The position numbers and the translations under genes were made by a program. A DNA stretch of 64,000 nucleotides from Ceraceosorus guamensis (lineage: Eukaryota > Basidiomycota > Exobasidiomycetes > Ceraceosorales > Ceraceosoraceae), in contig NW_020290013.1 in the NCBI RefSeq assembly GCF_003144195.1, positions 274,171 to 338,170 on the forward strand. The letters run 5' to 3'. The stretch's first letter is position 1. The number at the start of each line of letters is the position of its first letter. Positions 24,301 through 38,200 of this stretch are shown here, in pieces. Under the pieces are notes generated by a model. It searched no databases. It saw only the letters and a program-made list of their open reading frames with translations, and was not told the origin of the DNA.

Positions 24301-25025
24301 CCAGCCCCATGCCCTCAGCTTCTGGCAGCGCGTCTGCAAGTCGTCCTAGTCACATCGCAGAAACCGACCAACATCTTGGTCACAAGGGAAACCAATCTGA
24401 GGAGCATGTCGGTTCAAGCCGTAATACTGGCCCGCCGCCGATCACAACTTCCAGCGCGCCGCCCTCATCAAAAGGGTCGGGCGGCTCGCCGCGAGTTGCC
24501 GAAGGCGTGACTGCGAAGACTTTTGCGTCGAGTTCATCGAATAGTGACGCTACTCTGAGACGGCCAGATCCCTCAGTAGCTCGGCACTTGAGTACACAAC
24601 TCCCGACGCTGTCACAGAGCGCATCTTCGTCCACTCACAACGGTCGTGCGTCACTGCGGTCCGGTGCTTCGAGCCCGCTAGAGCAGAGTCCGCTACAGGA
24701 AAAGCCTCCTGGTGCGGATGACGATCGGCATGCTACCAACGGCCTGCAGAGCACCCGAGCCGCGCAAAGAGACCGTCTCGTGCATCCAAGGGTTCCTGAC
24801 AAGCACAGCCAGACCTCGACACTAGGGCACTTTGTCGACCCTGGTCACAGCTCCGCTCCTCCAAAAACCGTTCATCCACTAGACATGCTTCTTGAAGCGG
24901 CTCGCTTTGTGGAACGACGTCCTACACCCAGATCTTCGTCATCGATCGCTGCCAGTGGCAATCAGAATGAGGGAACAAAGCGCCCCTCGTCGATCAGCTC
25001 TCCTTCGCGCCGCGTGTCAGGTTGA
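21379..25025 (+). CDS. Large unknown protein with apparent signal peptide and AT-hook-like GRP repeats
   Basis: Four exons: 21379-22113, 22203-23442, 23535-23716 and 23784-25025 (3,399 nt, 1,132 residues; phases match at each junction). The N-terminus has a short charged lead and a hydrophobic stretch (MPALAVCIILIAVSG followed by TVNALPP), read as a signal peptide or anchor. Residues ~450-650 contain six spaced AT-hook-like cores: VGRPRLT, RGRPRKC, RGRPRLR, RRGRPKL, TGRPQGA and LGRPKQS. Similar basic words recur. Exon 4 opens with a conserved-looking basic region (LHDHRKWLRDHGQAHLLNAI, GVDNDLIWEAVPG) followed by a long Ser/Pro/Thr-rich tail. No catalytic domain is recognised. If the first exon belongs elsewhere, the remainder is an ordinary nuclear DNA-binding protein. 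Confidence 0.55.
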
Positions 25026-25314
25026 CGTCGCCGAAGAATCTCGCCGAGCATCACCCTGCTTATTTTGTCCTTCTACGAAGTGCCGACCACATTTCCAATG
25101 AATGGCATGACTTGCGCGTTGCTGTGTATGCTGACAATGCCCCGTGTGGGACCTCACGCGCGTGCAGGAATTGCAAATGCATGAATGCTCTTGAGCGGCT
25201 CGCAACTTAGCCAAGTATCTATAGGAATTTCGGTCAATGCGTCACGCAGCCATGATTATGGCCGCCTTCTTGCCAACGCCAGGCTCCCTTTTACCGATAG
25301 CTAATCGCAGCGCG

Positions 25315-26714
25315 CTACAATAGTGTCTCTCCAAGAGCGCTTCGGATAAGGCTGCAGCCGATTGCGATCGTCTGTTTTGCGTGATCCGCCATGAGCGTTG
25401 GGTTAACTTCCATCACTGAAAGGGAGCAAGTCCCAAGGCGTGCGCAAAGCTAGTCAGCAAAAAGCCTCAGGACAGGTATTGCACGAGCACAAGCGCGTGC
25501 TGAACAAGACTCACAGTCCATCGCTACAAGCGAGCCTGTCTCGTAGAGCGCTTCGCAAATGTAATGTCCTTCACGGAATGTCAAGCCTCCTCGGACCTGC
25601 ATGGGATCGGCAAAGGGACGCGAGCGTCAGTGCTCAGCAAGGCATGACAGTCTGATTTCATGCTTGCGAAAAAAAAACTCACAGGGGTACCGGTACTGGG
25701 GGCAACAGATGGATCCAAAGCGTCCACGTCGAAACTCAAGTGGATCGGCCTCTCGCGTGACGATCCGCCGTTGACGTGGTCCAGCGCCAGTTCAACGACC
25801 TGCTCGGACAAGTTGCGTATAGGGTGTCAGAAAGGAGCCGTGTAATGCCTCGCAGCCGTGCACTCTGAAGCCCAATTCAACGCAGCTCGAGTACAGCGCC
25901 TTGCTCCAGCAGCGTCGCACTACCCCTCTTCACTCACCTTTCCAATACCGTACCTGTCTACCTCGTGCATGCTGAAACACTTGATCCCGTTCTCCTTCAG
26001 GATCTTTCTCTCGCCGCTGTCGATATCTCTGAGTCCGATGTATACCAGACTGTCGGCTTTGAGCACCGGCTTCTTGGGCACCCAGCTACTGAAGGGCTCC
26101 ACGTCTGTGCCCTTTAATCCGAGCAGGAAGGAGACTGGGCAGCCGTGAAGGTTGCCAGAAGGCGTTGTGTCGGGTGTGTTGATATCTGCGTGCGCATCTA
26201 TCCAGATCAGGGCTGCATTTGGGTGAGCCGAGAGCGAGCCGGTCACTGTTCCAAGAGCCTGCGGGGGGTCCAGCGTGAGCAGCATACAGGCTTTCAGCTT
26301 TACCACGTACTAGCAGCGCATGGGCTCGCATACATGCTAGCGCTCCCGAATTCAATCGCATCTACTCACAAGACTGTGGTCTCCGCCAAGGGTGAGAGGC
26401 AGTCTGCCCTCCTTGGCATGCTTGCCGACCACTTCACTGACGCGCTTGTTGACCTCGCTAACGCTCCTAGGGTTCTTCATAGTCCCGATGTCCTTGTCCT
26501 CTCCGCTCTCGAGAATGCTGTTGATGTCCTCAAACTGCTGGTGCCCTTCAAAAGAGACGTCCCAGGACAATTCTTGAAGCTGGGAGATGAGACCTGCATC
26601 GATTAGACTGTTGGGCCCGGTGTCTACGCCTCGACGCCCCTGCCCACCGCTGAATGGACAGCCGATGATGGACAGAGAGCGTGACTTGAGGTAGCGTTGT
26701 CTGATCTCGGACAT
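25315..26714 (-). CDS. CAR1: Arginase
   Basis: Five exons: 26714-26370, 26258-25938, 25799-25683, 25596-25515 and 25415-25315 (966 nt, 321 residues, in frame), the normal arginase length. It hydrolyses arginine to ornithine and urea with a binuclear Mn centre. The metal ligands are all visible: [15 protein letters not shown] and SFDVDALDP. Also present are [14 protein letters not shown], the substrate loop, and the C-terminal [16 protein letters not shown] and DLMEVNP. The start is fixed by [20 protein letters not shown] with [12 protein letters not shown] following. Expression is usually arginine-induced in fungi; no site was identified here. Confidence 0.97.
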
Positions 26715-27977
26715 GATTGGGATCTGTTCGCAAGAGGGGGGCGGGAATGTGTTCCTGGGTGTATGCGGCTGTCTTGGCGTGCTCCTAGGAGTCGACGGTC
26801 TGCTAGCTTTGGGAGGATCAAGGGTTGGAACGAGTCAGTCTTGAGATGGAAGGGCAGACCAGCTGTTGTGCTGCGCGCTACTGACTCGGTCGTACAGCAA
26901 GTCGAGTGTGATCAGTCGTGAGCGCTGGTGTGATGAGCGAAAGGTCGAGTCGCTATTGTAGGCGTGGTCGGAAGAGAGCCCCACCGGCAAGTCGCGATTC
27001 GGGGTTGATGAGCCACGCAACCAACACCTTCAGCAATAAGCTGCTGCGAATCTCATCACGCAGCTGAAGGAGCTTCTTCGGTCCTGCGCGGTTCCTTGCA
27101 TGCATGCAGCCACGGCCGGGCAGCCGGAGCGCGGCCGCGTGGATGGATGAAACGCCGCCGCCGCCTGGATGCTGATGCTCCCTGATTATCCGAGACCGGT
27201 CATTCCGGGCAGCGGTGCGACATTGCACCTGCCCGCAGCTCCATGAGCAGGGTCCATGCTGCACCTCTTGGCCCCGGGCGAGTGTGTTAAGTCCAAGAAC
27301 TCTGCTTGCCTCTCTGCGAAAGCGGGCTGCTCAAGGTTGCTCGACTGAACAGTGAAGCTCATCAACCAGCAGAGAATATGTACTCAGCACGAATGGAGAC
27401 GCAGGGGCGATTCGGACCCCATGCGTCAACGAAGAGCCAAGTGCCTCGGAAGCTTTTGTTTCGAATCGCGATTTCAGACAGATAGATGGACTCAGAAATG
27501 AGATCTGCGAATGAGTGCCAGTGAGCCTCATCCAGCCTTGAAGCTGTGCGTAGCGAGCGCTGTCTTTCAGCAGCGACCAGCTAATGCGAGGCTGGCCTCT
27601 TGGTTGAGAGTCCTGCCACGAGAGGGCCAAGAGCTCCTCCACCTTGCTTGCGTTACAACCAATTTGCCTTGGCGTGCTCTGATCTCCACTCAAGTCTCGA
27701 AGAACGGCTATAGTGCTCAAACCTGGATAGGTAACGCCCGCTTCGAGCATGGTGAATTACCTCCACGCAGTCATAGCTTCGACACATTCGACCAAGGCCG
27801 ATCGACGTCGGCAGAATTAATGACATCGATTCAGAGGCAAAGACGAGACTAGCAAGGAGACGCGTGGTTCGGGCATTTTTTCTTGAACGGAGTCGAGAGT
27901 GTCATTAGAGCGAGCGATTGATGCAAAGCTCTGGGTTGATTTGACTCCAGCGAGCCTTTTGTACCAGAGCAGACCAT
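26715..27977. other. Intergenic between arginase and LYS20
   Basis: About 1.26 kb. It holds the arginase upstream region and the LYS20 downstream region. A 139-codon minus-strand ATG frame (27331-27750) is present but shows no domain, and I do not call it a gene. Confidence 0.55.
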
Positions 27978-29573
<1,596 letters not shown>

Positions 29574-31053
29574 GGCTAAAGGAGAGCGAGAGTAGGTCTA
29601 TACGACGCGCTGTAAGAGGTGTGAGTCCTAAGTCGCACGAGTGCAGTGATGCGCAAACCCAGATGCTAGGTGAGTGTGAGCCTGTCTGCTTGGAGCGAGA
29701 CAGTAACGATGAGTGAGAGAATGCAGCGTGGTGATGTGAGTGCGGTCGTGTGAGAAGGCGAGATCTCAAGAAGGAAGTCTCCAATCACAGGGACTCGCGA
29801 CTCGTGACTGCAGCACAGGCAGGCGCGCCGATCCAAGGGATCAAATTCTGGCCCCATCCATCCAGCACGCAGCATTCACGCGTCTTCGAGTCACCGAGGG
29901 CCAGTATACCGGCGCGCAGAGATTCATGATTCTACATAGCAGTCGTGGAGTGGCGATCTCAAAATGATCAAAGTGAAACCGCGAGCATTACAAAAGTGAC
30001 GCGACCTTTGAAGCCAAAGCGGGGTTCAGCTTAATAAAGTGCAACTAGATTCAATTCGCACCTTGCTCTTGAAAATGCGTCGAGCGCACGCATGCTAAAT
30101 ACTCTTTTGAGTGGCAGTGCGCTGCGCCAGTCTAAGAGTCTTCCGGCCCTGTCCCGTGAAACCCGATCGAGGAATTTTGAATCAAGAACCTCGAGTCACA
30201 TCAGCGCCCGTGACCTGCATGCGACTCGTCTGTCTTAGTCCTCTGAGTCAAAGGCGTTTTGTTTTATTTGATTCAAGACTCGCATTGTTGAAGTTTCAAT
30301 CAAAGTGCACGGCAAGCGTAAGCCATCCTCACCACTTCGAAAGTCACCTCGCAGCTGATGTGCGCGCGTGTACACGAGAAGTGGTTGGTCATACAAAGCA
30401 ATCAGAATCGATCATTAATAACGAGCCCAAATCTGTTTATAGGCAGGGTTGCCCTGAACCCGGCGCGCCCCTTGAGACGTCTGCTCCCCACACCAGCTGC
30501 CCATGTGTTGCCGCATGCATGCCTCTGCAGAACCATCAGGCACGCATTTCTCGCAGCTTATTGCGCTGCGCGTTTGCCGGACTCTCAACGCGCAGCCACG
30601 GCCAAGACCGCATCCAGCCACAGCGCGGCTTTAACCAAGCGGTCGGAGGCGGAGATCGGAGGGATGTTCTCGAACTTGTTGCGCCAGGTCACGAGTGTGA
30701 ACATGCTGCGCTGCAATTCAAAGATTCCTTCCTGCGAGCGGCTCACGATTCACGATTGTCTGCGAACCCTTGACCTCACACACCGATGCAGATCACTCAG
30801 GGAGTCGGTCACACTCCATTGGAAGAGCCTCTCCTGCCTCAGCAAAGAAATGACACAGCCTGTCTCTCATCAAAGCTCTTAGTCGTATAGCATACAGCCG
30901 GTGCAGACATTCTGCCGCGTGAAGCCGTGGAGAGCGCTGTCCGGAGAAACCTCTTTGGTCGGAGCGTTGCGAACACACAACAGCACTCACATCTGACATT
31001 CATCGCAGCTCGTCTCCAGCATTAAACAGGGCTTGTTGTGCCCGGCCATAGCC
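29574..31053. promoter_or_regulatory. Divergent LYS20/HIS2 promoter region
   Basis: A 1.48-kb spacer between two amino-acid biosynthesis genes. A perfect Gcn4/AP-1-type site TGAGTCA is at 30244-30250. Near-matches GAGTCAC occur around 29888 and 30192. No gene is supported. General amino-acid control of both genes is inference. Confidence 0.55.
30244..30250. promoter_or_regulatory. Gcn4/CpcA-type site TGAGTCA
   Basis: A perfect match to the TGASTCA consensus, about 0.67 kb upstream of the LYS20 start and 0.8 kb upstream of the HIS2 start. Confidence 0.5.
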
Positions 31054-32425
31054 ATGCACTCTCATCACTCTCACTCGGGGCAATTCTGTGCCCACGCTGA
31101 AGCAGGATGTACGCCTCGAATGATGCTGGATCGGGCCAAACTTTTGGGATTCACGCGCTACAACCTGACGGAGCACATTCCTCGTAGGAAGCAGAGTCAG
31201 CTGTACCCAGAAGAGACAGAAGCTGGTCTGGACCCACAAAAGCTAGCACAACGCTTCGAAGAGTATCTCTCGGAGGCGCGAAAGATACAGCAAGAGAAGG
31301 GTCGGAGCGTGCTTGTAGGAGCAGAGACAGAAAACATTCAAGCTGCAGAAGGTCAGAGTTGCTTACAAAAGAACACGGACCTGAGCGGCATACACGATCT
31401 CATCGCCGTTCTTGAGGCTGATCATGGCACCGAGCAGCTCGCCGGCAGCTCTGAGAAAAGGCCTGGCTCGGTGGGCAAGGGTCGCGTCGACTACCTGGTT
31501 GGCGGGGTTCATCACGTCGGGAGCATCCCTATCGACTTCGACGTGCCGACCTTTGAACGAGCTTTACGGGTCTTCGGCTGGGATGGCGTGGCTGATTCTC
31601 ACCTTTCAAGCAGCTCTTCCAAGCGACTCGCTCACTTGAGACTAGCCGCTCACTACCTCGATCAGCAGTACGACCTGTTAAAGCATGTTAGACCGGAAGT
31701 CATCGCTCATTTCGACCTTTGCAGGCTCTGGGATCACACCTTGCCCCTTGCTCAGGAGCAACATCGAAATGCTGGTGACGCGCTCGAACTTGGGCCAAAT
31801 GTAGTAGACTCATACAAGCTCGAGCAGCTGGTTGATGAGCGCACGAGACGCAATGTGGCGTTTGCGATCTCGTATGGGGCACTGTTCGAGGTGTCGGGCG
31901 CAGCGGTGCGCAAAGGATGGCCGACGCCCTACCCAGGCCTAGAGGTTTTGAAGGTAAGCCAGGCTGTCGACCTGATGCTATCCAGCCCTATGCTCACACG
32001 TTGACATCAAATCCGCCCAGCTCGTGGTCTCGCTTGGCGGCAGACTCTGCCTATCAGACGATGCTCACTCTTTGGCACAGATAGGACACTCGTTCCAGGC
32101 GGTCAAGGCGCATCTCGACAGCGTGCCAGGCGCGTGGAACTCTCTACATTACCTCACCTGGAATGAGGATGAACAGCCCGCGCTCTCGCATGAAGAAGGT
32201 CAAGCTCAGGACTCGCAAAGAGAAGCACGAGAACACTACTTGTTTGCGAAGGCGGTCGGCAAAGAGGTCGGCAACAGATTCGACGACCCACCCGAGATTT
32301 TTGAGAGAGGCACTCGAGCCGTAAAACCATCGGGACCGAGCACTGATGCAGTGTTCTGGGTGGAGCTGGAGCAGAGGAGACAAAGGCTGAATGATGCACT
32401 GAGCTCGAAACGAGCAGGTGGCTAA
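31054..32425 (+). CDS. HIS2: Histidinol-phosphate phosphatase (PHP family)
   Basis: Two exons: 31054-31953 and 32021-32425 (1,305 nt, 434 residues, in frame). It dephosphorylates L-histidinol phosphate, the penultimate step of histidine synthesis. The PHP metal motif opens the protein (MHSHHSHSGQFCAHA). Further conserved blocks are GFTRYNLTEHIPR, VLVGAETENI, DYLVGGVHHVGSIPIDFD, EVIAHFDLCRLW and, in exon 2, LSDDAHSLAQIGHSF with its metal-binding Asp/His pair. The start at 31054 is chosen because the HSH motif sits at the N-terminus in the family; an upstream in-frame start adds seven residues. A ~40-residue insertion after the ETENI block and a longer C-terminal tail make it larger than yeast His2. 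Confidence 0.94.
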
Positions 32426-32788
32426 TAGATGAATTGCACAAATCATGCCTTCGTTCTCATGCGTATTTGGGTACGCATACAAGTGCGTTGGCCTGTCATG
32501 GTGTGTCTTGCGTTCTGGTGTGTCTTGCGTTCGGAGCAGGTGAATGTGCCGTCCGTAGGTCTAGCGGGACGAAATGAGGCTGAATGAGGCGGAAATTCTG
32601 GTTGTCGTGGATGCTCGATGACGTCGGAAGGGTGCCCGAGACCAATAAGGCGCAACATCGCCCTGGGCCGGCATGTGTTGGTCTGGATCCTCGATGCAGG
32701 TTCCCAATACTTTGCCTGGTACCAGTGTGTTGCAACGAACCCTCTCTGCTCAACTCTGATTCTTGATTCTATTGATAGCCCGGGCAAA
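32426..32788. other. Intergenic between convergent HIS2 and J-protein genes
   Basis: About 360 bp with no supported gene. A short repeat of TGTGTCTTGCGTTC occurs around 32509-32534. Confidence 0.6.
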
Positions 32789-34526
32789 CTACATCTGGAT
32801 GCCAAAGTCCAGTAAACGATCGCACGACTCGTACTTTTCGGATCTGATTTTGCGTTCCAGCTCAGGTTCCGCCTGAGGAAAGCGCAGAAACGCAGTCATG
32901 TCAGCCATAATCACATCGCAGAGACGCTGCGCGTCCCTGGTTCCCGTTTCCTCGCCTTTCACACCTATAGACTCACTCCGATACCCAAGAAGCCCCGCGT
33001 GTTCTGTATCCTCCTCATCTGATGATCCCGCCTCCTCTCGCAGTCCGAGTACAGTATATTTTTCCACTGATTCTCTACTCGATCTTCGAAGCGTCGCAGC
33101 CCGGCACCGGCTCCTGGCGAGTTGCTGACCGAAGCCTGCACAATCGGATGCTTCTCCCAAGAGACCTTGTCGACGTGGTAGGACACTCCATGCCTAGGTG
33201 TAAACCTTTGCTCTCTCAAGTTGCCGCTCGGCGCCCATGCGAACTTAGGATCCGCGGTCTCGAACATGGACGGCAAGTAAGTGAGCAGTGAGAACAGACC
33301 GAGGATCAGGAGCGGCAAGAGTTGAAGGAGAGGCGATGCCTGCGGATCTTGCTGCTGACCCCGCCTCGCACCTGCTCGCGCATTCGTTCCTCCTCCACCC
33401 GATCTGTACACTCGAGTTCCTCCCATACCCGGTCCGCCGAATGAAAAGTGCATACCTGTGGGTGAGAAGGAACCGACGATGATGAGCCGAGCCACTGCGT
33501 TGCCCGCACGCTTCACCGACTCTAAACACAGGACTCACCTGGACCCATGCCATTCATGCCTGCGCCTCCACCAAAGAACATGTTGAAGAGGTCCTGCGGA
33601 TCGATCTCAGCACCGCCGAACCCGCCATCGTACGTTCTCGTACTTCTAGCGAACGGGTGCCCGCCCATTCCGCCTCCTCCCATGCCTCCACCTCTCTGCT
33701 CCGGATCACCACCATGCCTATCGTACATTGCCTTCTTGTCTGGATCGGACAGGATCGTGAATGCTTTCGAAACAACTTTGAGTGGACGGGAGTACAGGCT
33801 CAGCTCTTGCAATGCAGGAAACATCGTCGAGAGACCCACTTTTGAATGCCTCGTCTGCTCCCGGCGCGCCATTCTTGTCAGGATGAAGCTGTAGAGCCAG
33901 CTGCGAGGGCGAGCAGCCGAATTGTCCATGTCAGCTTGGAACCTGAGAATGCAACAAGCTGCTGCAATGCCCGGATGAGGCTCGGGTGCAAACGCTCGCA
34001 CCCTACCTCCAAGCAGCGTAAACGATACCTCCTCCCAGGCAGCGCGGCGCCCATCTGCTCAACTCGCCTTTCTATAGCCCTTCTTGATGGCATTCTCATC
34101 CGGCTTTTCCTCCCTCTTCAATAGCAGCACCGCGTAAAAGTCATTCTTTCTGCCCGCCTCGTTGACTCTCTTGACGACAGCAGCTTGCTCAGGCGTAAAT
34201 TCTCTCACTTTCTCCTTCTCCTTCTCTCTCGCCCCTGCAGTGAGATTGGGTGCGGATCTAGATGAAGCTGTTGTCCGACTGCGCAGGTTGGAGCCATTGG
34301 ACGTGGATGCGAATGCGGACGTCGATGCGGACGTCGAAGGCTCCCCGTTTGCAAATGGCCCACCAGCTTCCATCTCCTTCTCTAACCGCCTGATCACCAC
34401 CTCCGCTTCGCTTGTAGGTCGGATAGCATTGGACTTCTTGGCCCACTTGAGCGCACCTGCCAGGTCACCCTGCGATCGGTACTTCTGAGAGAGCTGGAGA
34501 GCTGCGAGTGCATCTTCTGATGACAT
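32789..34526 (-). CDS. ER-membrane J-domain co-chaperone (DNAJB12/B14-like, DUF1977)
   Basis: Five exons: 34526-34068, 33900-33840, 33775-33539, 33455-32977 and 32872-32789 (1,320 nt, 439 residues, in frame). The N-terminus is a short helical region (LALQLSQKYRSQGDLAGALK) typical of DNAJB12-type proteins. The J-domain follows: KNDFYAVLLLKR, GYRKLALQLHPDKNG with the HPD triad, then VSKAFTILSDPDKKAMYDRHG. A Gly/Met-rich segment leads to one membrane helix (LLQLLPLLILGLFSLLTYLP) and a C-terminal DUF1977 domain ending KYESCDRLLDF. Such proteins recruit Hsp70 at the cytosolic ER face for ER-associated degradation. Intron 1 uses a GC donor (AAG|GCGAGT), required by the conserved RK-LALQ junction. 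Confidence 0.92.
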
Positions 34527-35277
34527 GCTATGGGAAGGTGAGCACCTATAGGGCCTCCAAGAGAGCTCGAGATCCGAGGGCCCGACCGATGCTCTTTGCA
34601 AAGTCGATATCAGCGATCTTGTGTTGCGAGGTCGAGCTTTATCCGAAATGACGAGGATTGAGAAGTCGAAGAAGCTGCGCTCAGGTCAGGAACAGAGATC
34701 GAGACGAGTGGAGAGTCTGCCGGTGCTTGAGCAGAGATGTAGCCGACAAAGGGCAGAGAAGCGTTGAGGCGGCTCTAGTCTTGAGTGAAGTATGCAAGGA
34801 TGCACCCCGTCAAGCTTGGTGACCATGTCGTGGAAGGCTTCAACCGCGACTCAGAGAAATGCTGCCCGCGTGCAGGCCCGCCAGGCTCATGCCCGCGCCT
34901 TCTGTAGGTACCTCTTGCGGCGACGGTTGCAAGCCGCGCACGGGAGCGGAATAAGCGTCAACCCGGCGCTCTTGGGTTACGTCACGTGATGTGCCGCACG
35001 CGGGAACTTTTTTCGTTCAGATAGCCCGCATGAGGCACCTGCGGCGGGATAACACACTTCTCAGCTTCGCACCATTCACCATTCGTGATTCATTATTCAC
35101 CTCTTTCGCTTATACGTATGTCATGCTCATCAAGAGCAAGCTCTTTAAGCTCGCCCTTTTCAGCAGCCTCTACCATTACAGCTGTTGCAGCCGAAGCTAT
35201 CCTCGTCCTCCCTCTCAAGGGCTTGCACTCGAGCTCGTTGACCTTACGACCTGCCTGTTGTGCATACTGCCCTCACC
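34527..35277. promoter_or_regulatory. Divergent J-protein/DBP10 promoter with TCACGTGA
   Basis: A 751-bp spacer with the palindrome TCACGTGA at 34982-34989 within CGTCACGTGATG. Short open frames here have no support. Confidence 0.5.
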
Positions 35278-38200
35278 ATGCCTTCTGCCATCAGCTTCCT
35301 AGATGACGACCACCTCGGTTTTGACAGATCTGCAAAGTCAGAAAGCAGCTCTTTACACGCTTCTACTCAGCCTGCTCACAGATCTGGCTATGACTCCGAT
35401 GATACGCCAGACATCTCATCAGCCTTGCTCGGGCCTTCGACCTCTCGTTCATCCGCTGAGTCTGGTAGAGGTAGCGGCAAGAACAGGCGCACCTCTGCTC
35501 CTGCCGTCGGCAACACAGAACAGGCCGACGAAGATGATGAGGCTTTCATAGTCGCAGCAACTCAAAGGCACAATAGGAAAGCGGGAACGGACCTGGCGAA
35601 AGACGTGGCCAAGAGCAAGGGCAAGGGAAAGAACAAGACTGCGAGCGGGACCTTGACGGGCGGAGGAAGCTTTCAGAGCATGGGTGAGTGTGCGGATGAG
35701 AGTGTTCATGATATCTCAAGCCATGGGCTGGACTGGCAGATAGAATGGTGTGGCGCTGCATCATCAGCGAGGCGCGGAGGTGCGGGACTGACGCCTAGCC
35801 CCGCTCGTCGTCACATGACAGGTCTTCCTCCTCAGCTGCTTCGCTCCATTCTGCTGCGTGGCTACACCACACCTACGCCCATTCAGCGCCTTGCTATCCC
35901 ATCCTTACTCGATACGCCGGCACGCGACTTGGTGGGCATGGCTCGCACTGGAAGCGGAAAGACGCTCGCATACATGCTGCCTCTCTTGAATCGGCTGGGA
36001 GGCAAGCACAGCACGACAGTCGGCATCCGCTCCCTCGTGCTATGTCCCTCACGTGAGCTAGCTTTGCAAATCCTAAGGGTCGGGAAGGAGATTGCTCGAG
36101 GTTGGAAAGTGCCAGATTCCGAACCTCTTCGGTGGGCACTCATAGTCGGTGGTGAAGGGATGGAAGAGCAGTTCGCTCTCATGGCCTCCAACCCGGATGT
36201 GGTCATTGCCACACCTGGCAGACTGCTGCATCTGGCAGTGGAGGCAAAGCTCAATTTCAGCTCGGTGCAGTTTGTGGTCTTCGACGAGGCCGATCGCCTA
36301 TTCGAGATGGGCTTTGCGGATCAACTAGAGGAGCTCATTAAGCGCATGCCACCTACTCGGCAGACTGCTCTCTTCAGCGCGACTCTGCCCAAGACGCTGG
36401 TCGAGTTTGCTAGAGCTGGTCTGGCTGCGAACCCTAAGCTGGTCAGACTCGATGCGGATAGCAAGATCAGTCAAGATCTTCGTATGGCCTTCTTCAGCGT
36501 CAAGCCGTCGGAGAAGGAGGCTGCACTGCTTGTGCTTCTCCGAGATGTCATTGGCGTGCCTCAAGGCTTATCAGGTAGCGCATCGTCGTGGCCGAAGGAA
36601 GGCAAAGGAAAGCGACGAGCTGCTCCGCTTATAGGCACGGACGAGCTGCAGCCCCATCAGACCATCATCTTTTGCGCCACCAAACATCACGTCGAGTACC
36701 TTCTCGCCTTGCTCGGCACCGCCGGCTGGAGTTGCGCACACATCTATAGCTCTCTGGACCAAGCCGCGCGCACGCAAGAGATGATCCGCTTCCGAACAGG
36801 AGACGCATCGCTGCTCATCGTTACGGATGTGGCTGCCCGAGGTATCGATCTGCCGTCCATGACGCATGTGGTCAATTACGATCTTCCTGCTTCGCCAAGG
36901 ATTTTCATACATCGAGTCGGCAGGACTGCCAGAGCCGGGAGGTCGGGTTGGGCCTGGTCACTGGTAGGTGGAACAGATCTCCCATACCTCTGCGACTTGC
37001 AGCTATTCTTAGCAAGGCCTCTGATGCGAGCTTCGGATTTGAGCGGCAAACCGGAGCTGGATCTGCACAACAATCTTCAGCTTGGAACATTTCCCCGATC
37101 AGCTATAGATATAGAATCCGAACACATCATGCAAGGTCTGCACAACAGCAGCTCAAGTGCCTCGGTAGCTTTGCCATCTCTCAAAACGGTGGTCGGCAGA
37201 GCTCAGAAGCTTTACGACCGCTCCGCTAGCAAAGCTTCGCAGGAATCTCATCGGCGCGCCAAGGCTATGCTGAAGGGGGACGATGAATGGTGCTTGGCTG
37301 GTAATGCGAAGGAAGAGCTTGGAGTGCATGACGTGGTCGTCAGGCCTTCAGCCTATGGTCTTTCCGGGGCAGGAACAAATAGCCTGTCCAAACACCGTGG
37401 CAGCGACGGATCGGATGACCTAGCGGCGCAACGCGCTGCGCTCCTCGCCAAAGTCAACAGTTTCACTCCGCAGAACACAGTCTTCGAAGTCGGCACCAAG
37501 GGTCCAAATCCACTGTCAGACCTGATGAGAGATAGAAGAGCTACTTTGGATGCGAAGCGAGCGCGAGCGGCTGCCAGAGACGCAGTCCAAGAACCCGCGC
37601 AGTCAGATGGAGAGAATGGTGAAACGGAGTTCGGCGATGTCGGGCCACTAGATGAAATGTCTCAGGCTGGAGAGAGCGACATCGAGGTGAGTTGTGTCGT
37701 GCGCACGCGCTGGCACCTGAGCTACCGAGCTGATCCTCGGTATATTGGAGCGCAGGATGTCTTCGATGTGGCGGACAAGTCCATTAGCAAGAAAAGCGCA
37801 CCGAAGAAGAAGTCCGCACCAGCGTCGCGAAGCTATCGTGATCCCGAGTACTTCATGGCGTATGAGCATGCGGATGCTGCGAATGAGAGAGGGTGAGGAT
37901 ACGTCATTGTGGCAACGCATTCATGGGGTCACAGCTGACCAACCCCGCGTGCAAACCGGCACTCAGGTACTCGATGGGCCATACAGACTCGTTCGCAGCT
38001 CAGGCCTCGAAAGCCTCTTACTCTTTAGCAGGCGACGAAGCGCGTCTTGGCACACAGACTCAAGCACCAAATGCATCTCGATGGGACGTGAAGAAGAAGC
38101 GCTTCACGAAGGGAGACGGCACGGGCGAGAACAACGAAAAGTACATTCGAACGGAATCTGGCACTCGATTGCCGGCGTCTTTCCAGAGTGGAAGGTACGA

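Noticed and set aside
27331-27750. 139-codon minus-strand frame between arginase and LYS20
   Set aside because: It begins with an ATG but has no domain, no extension by splicing, and overlaps the likely arginase promoter.
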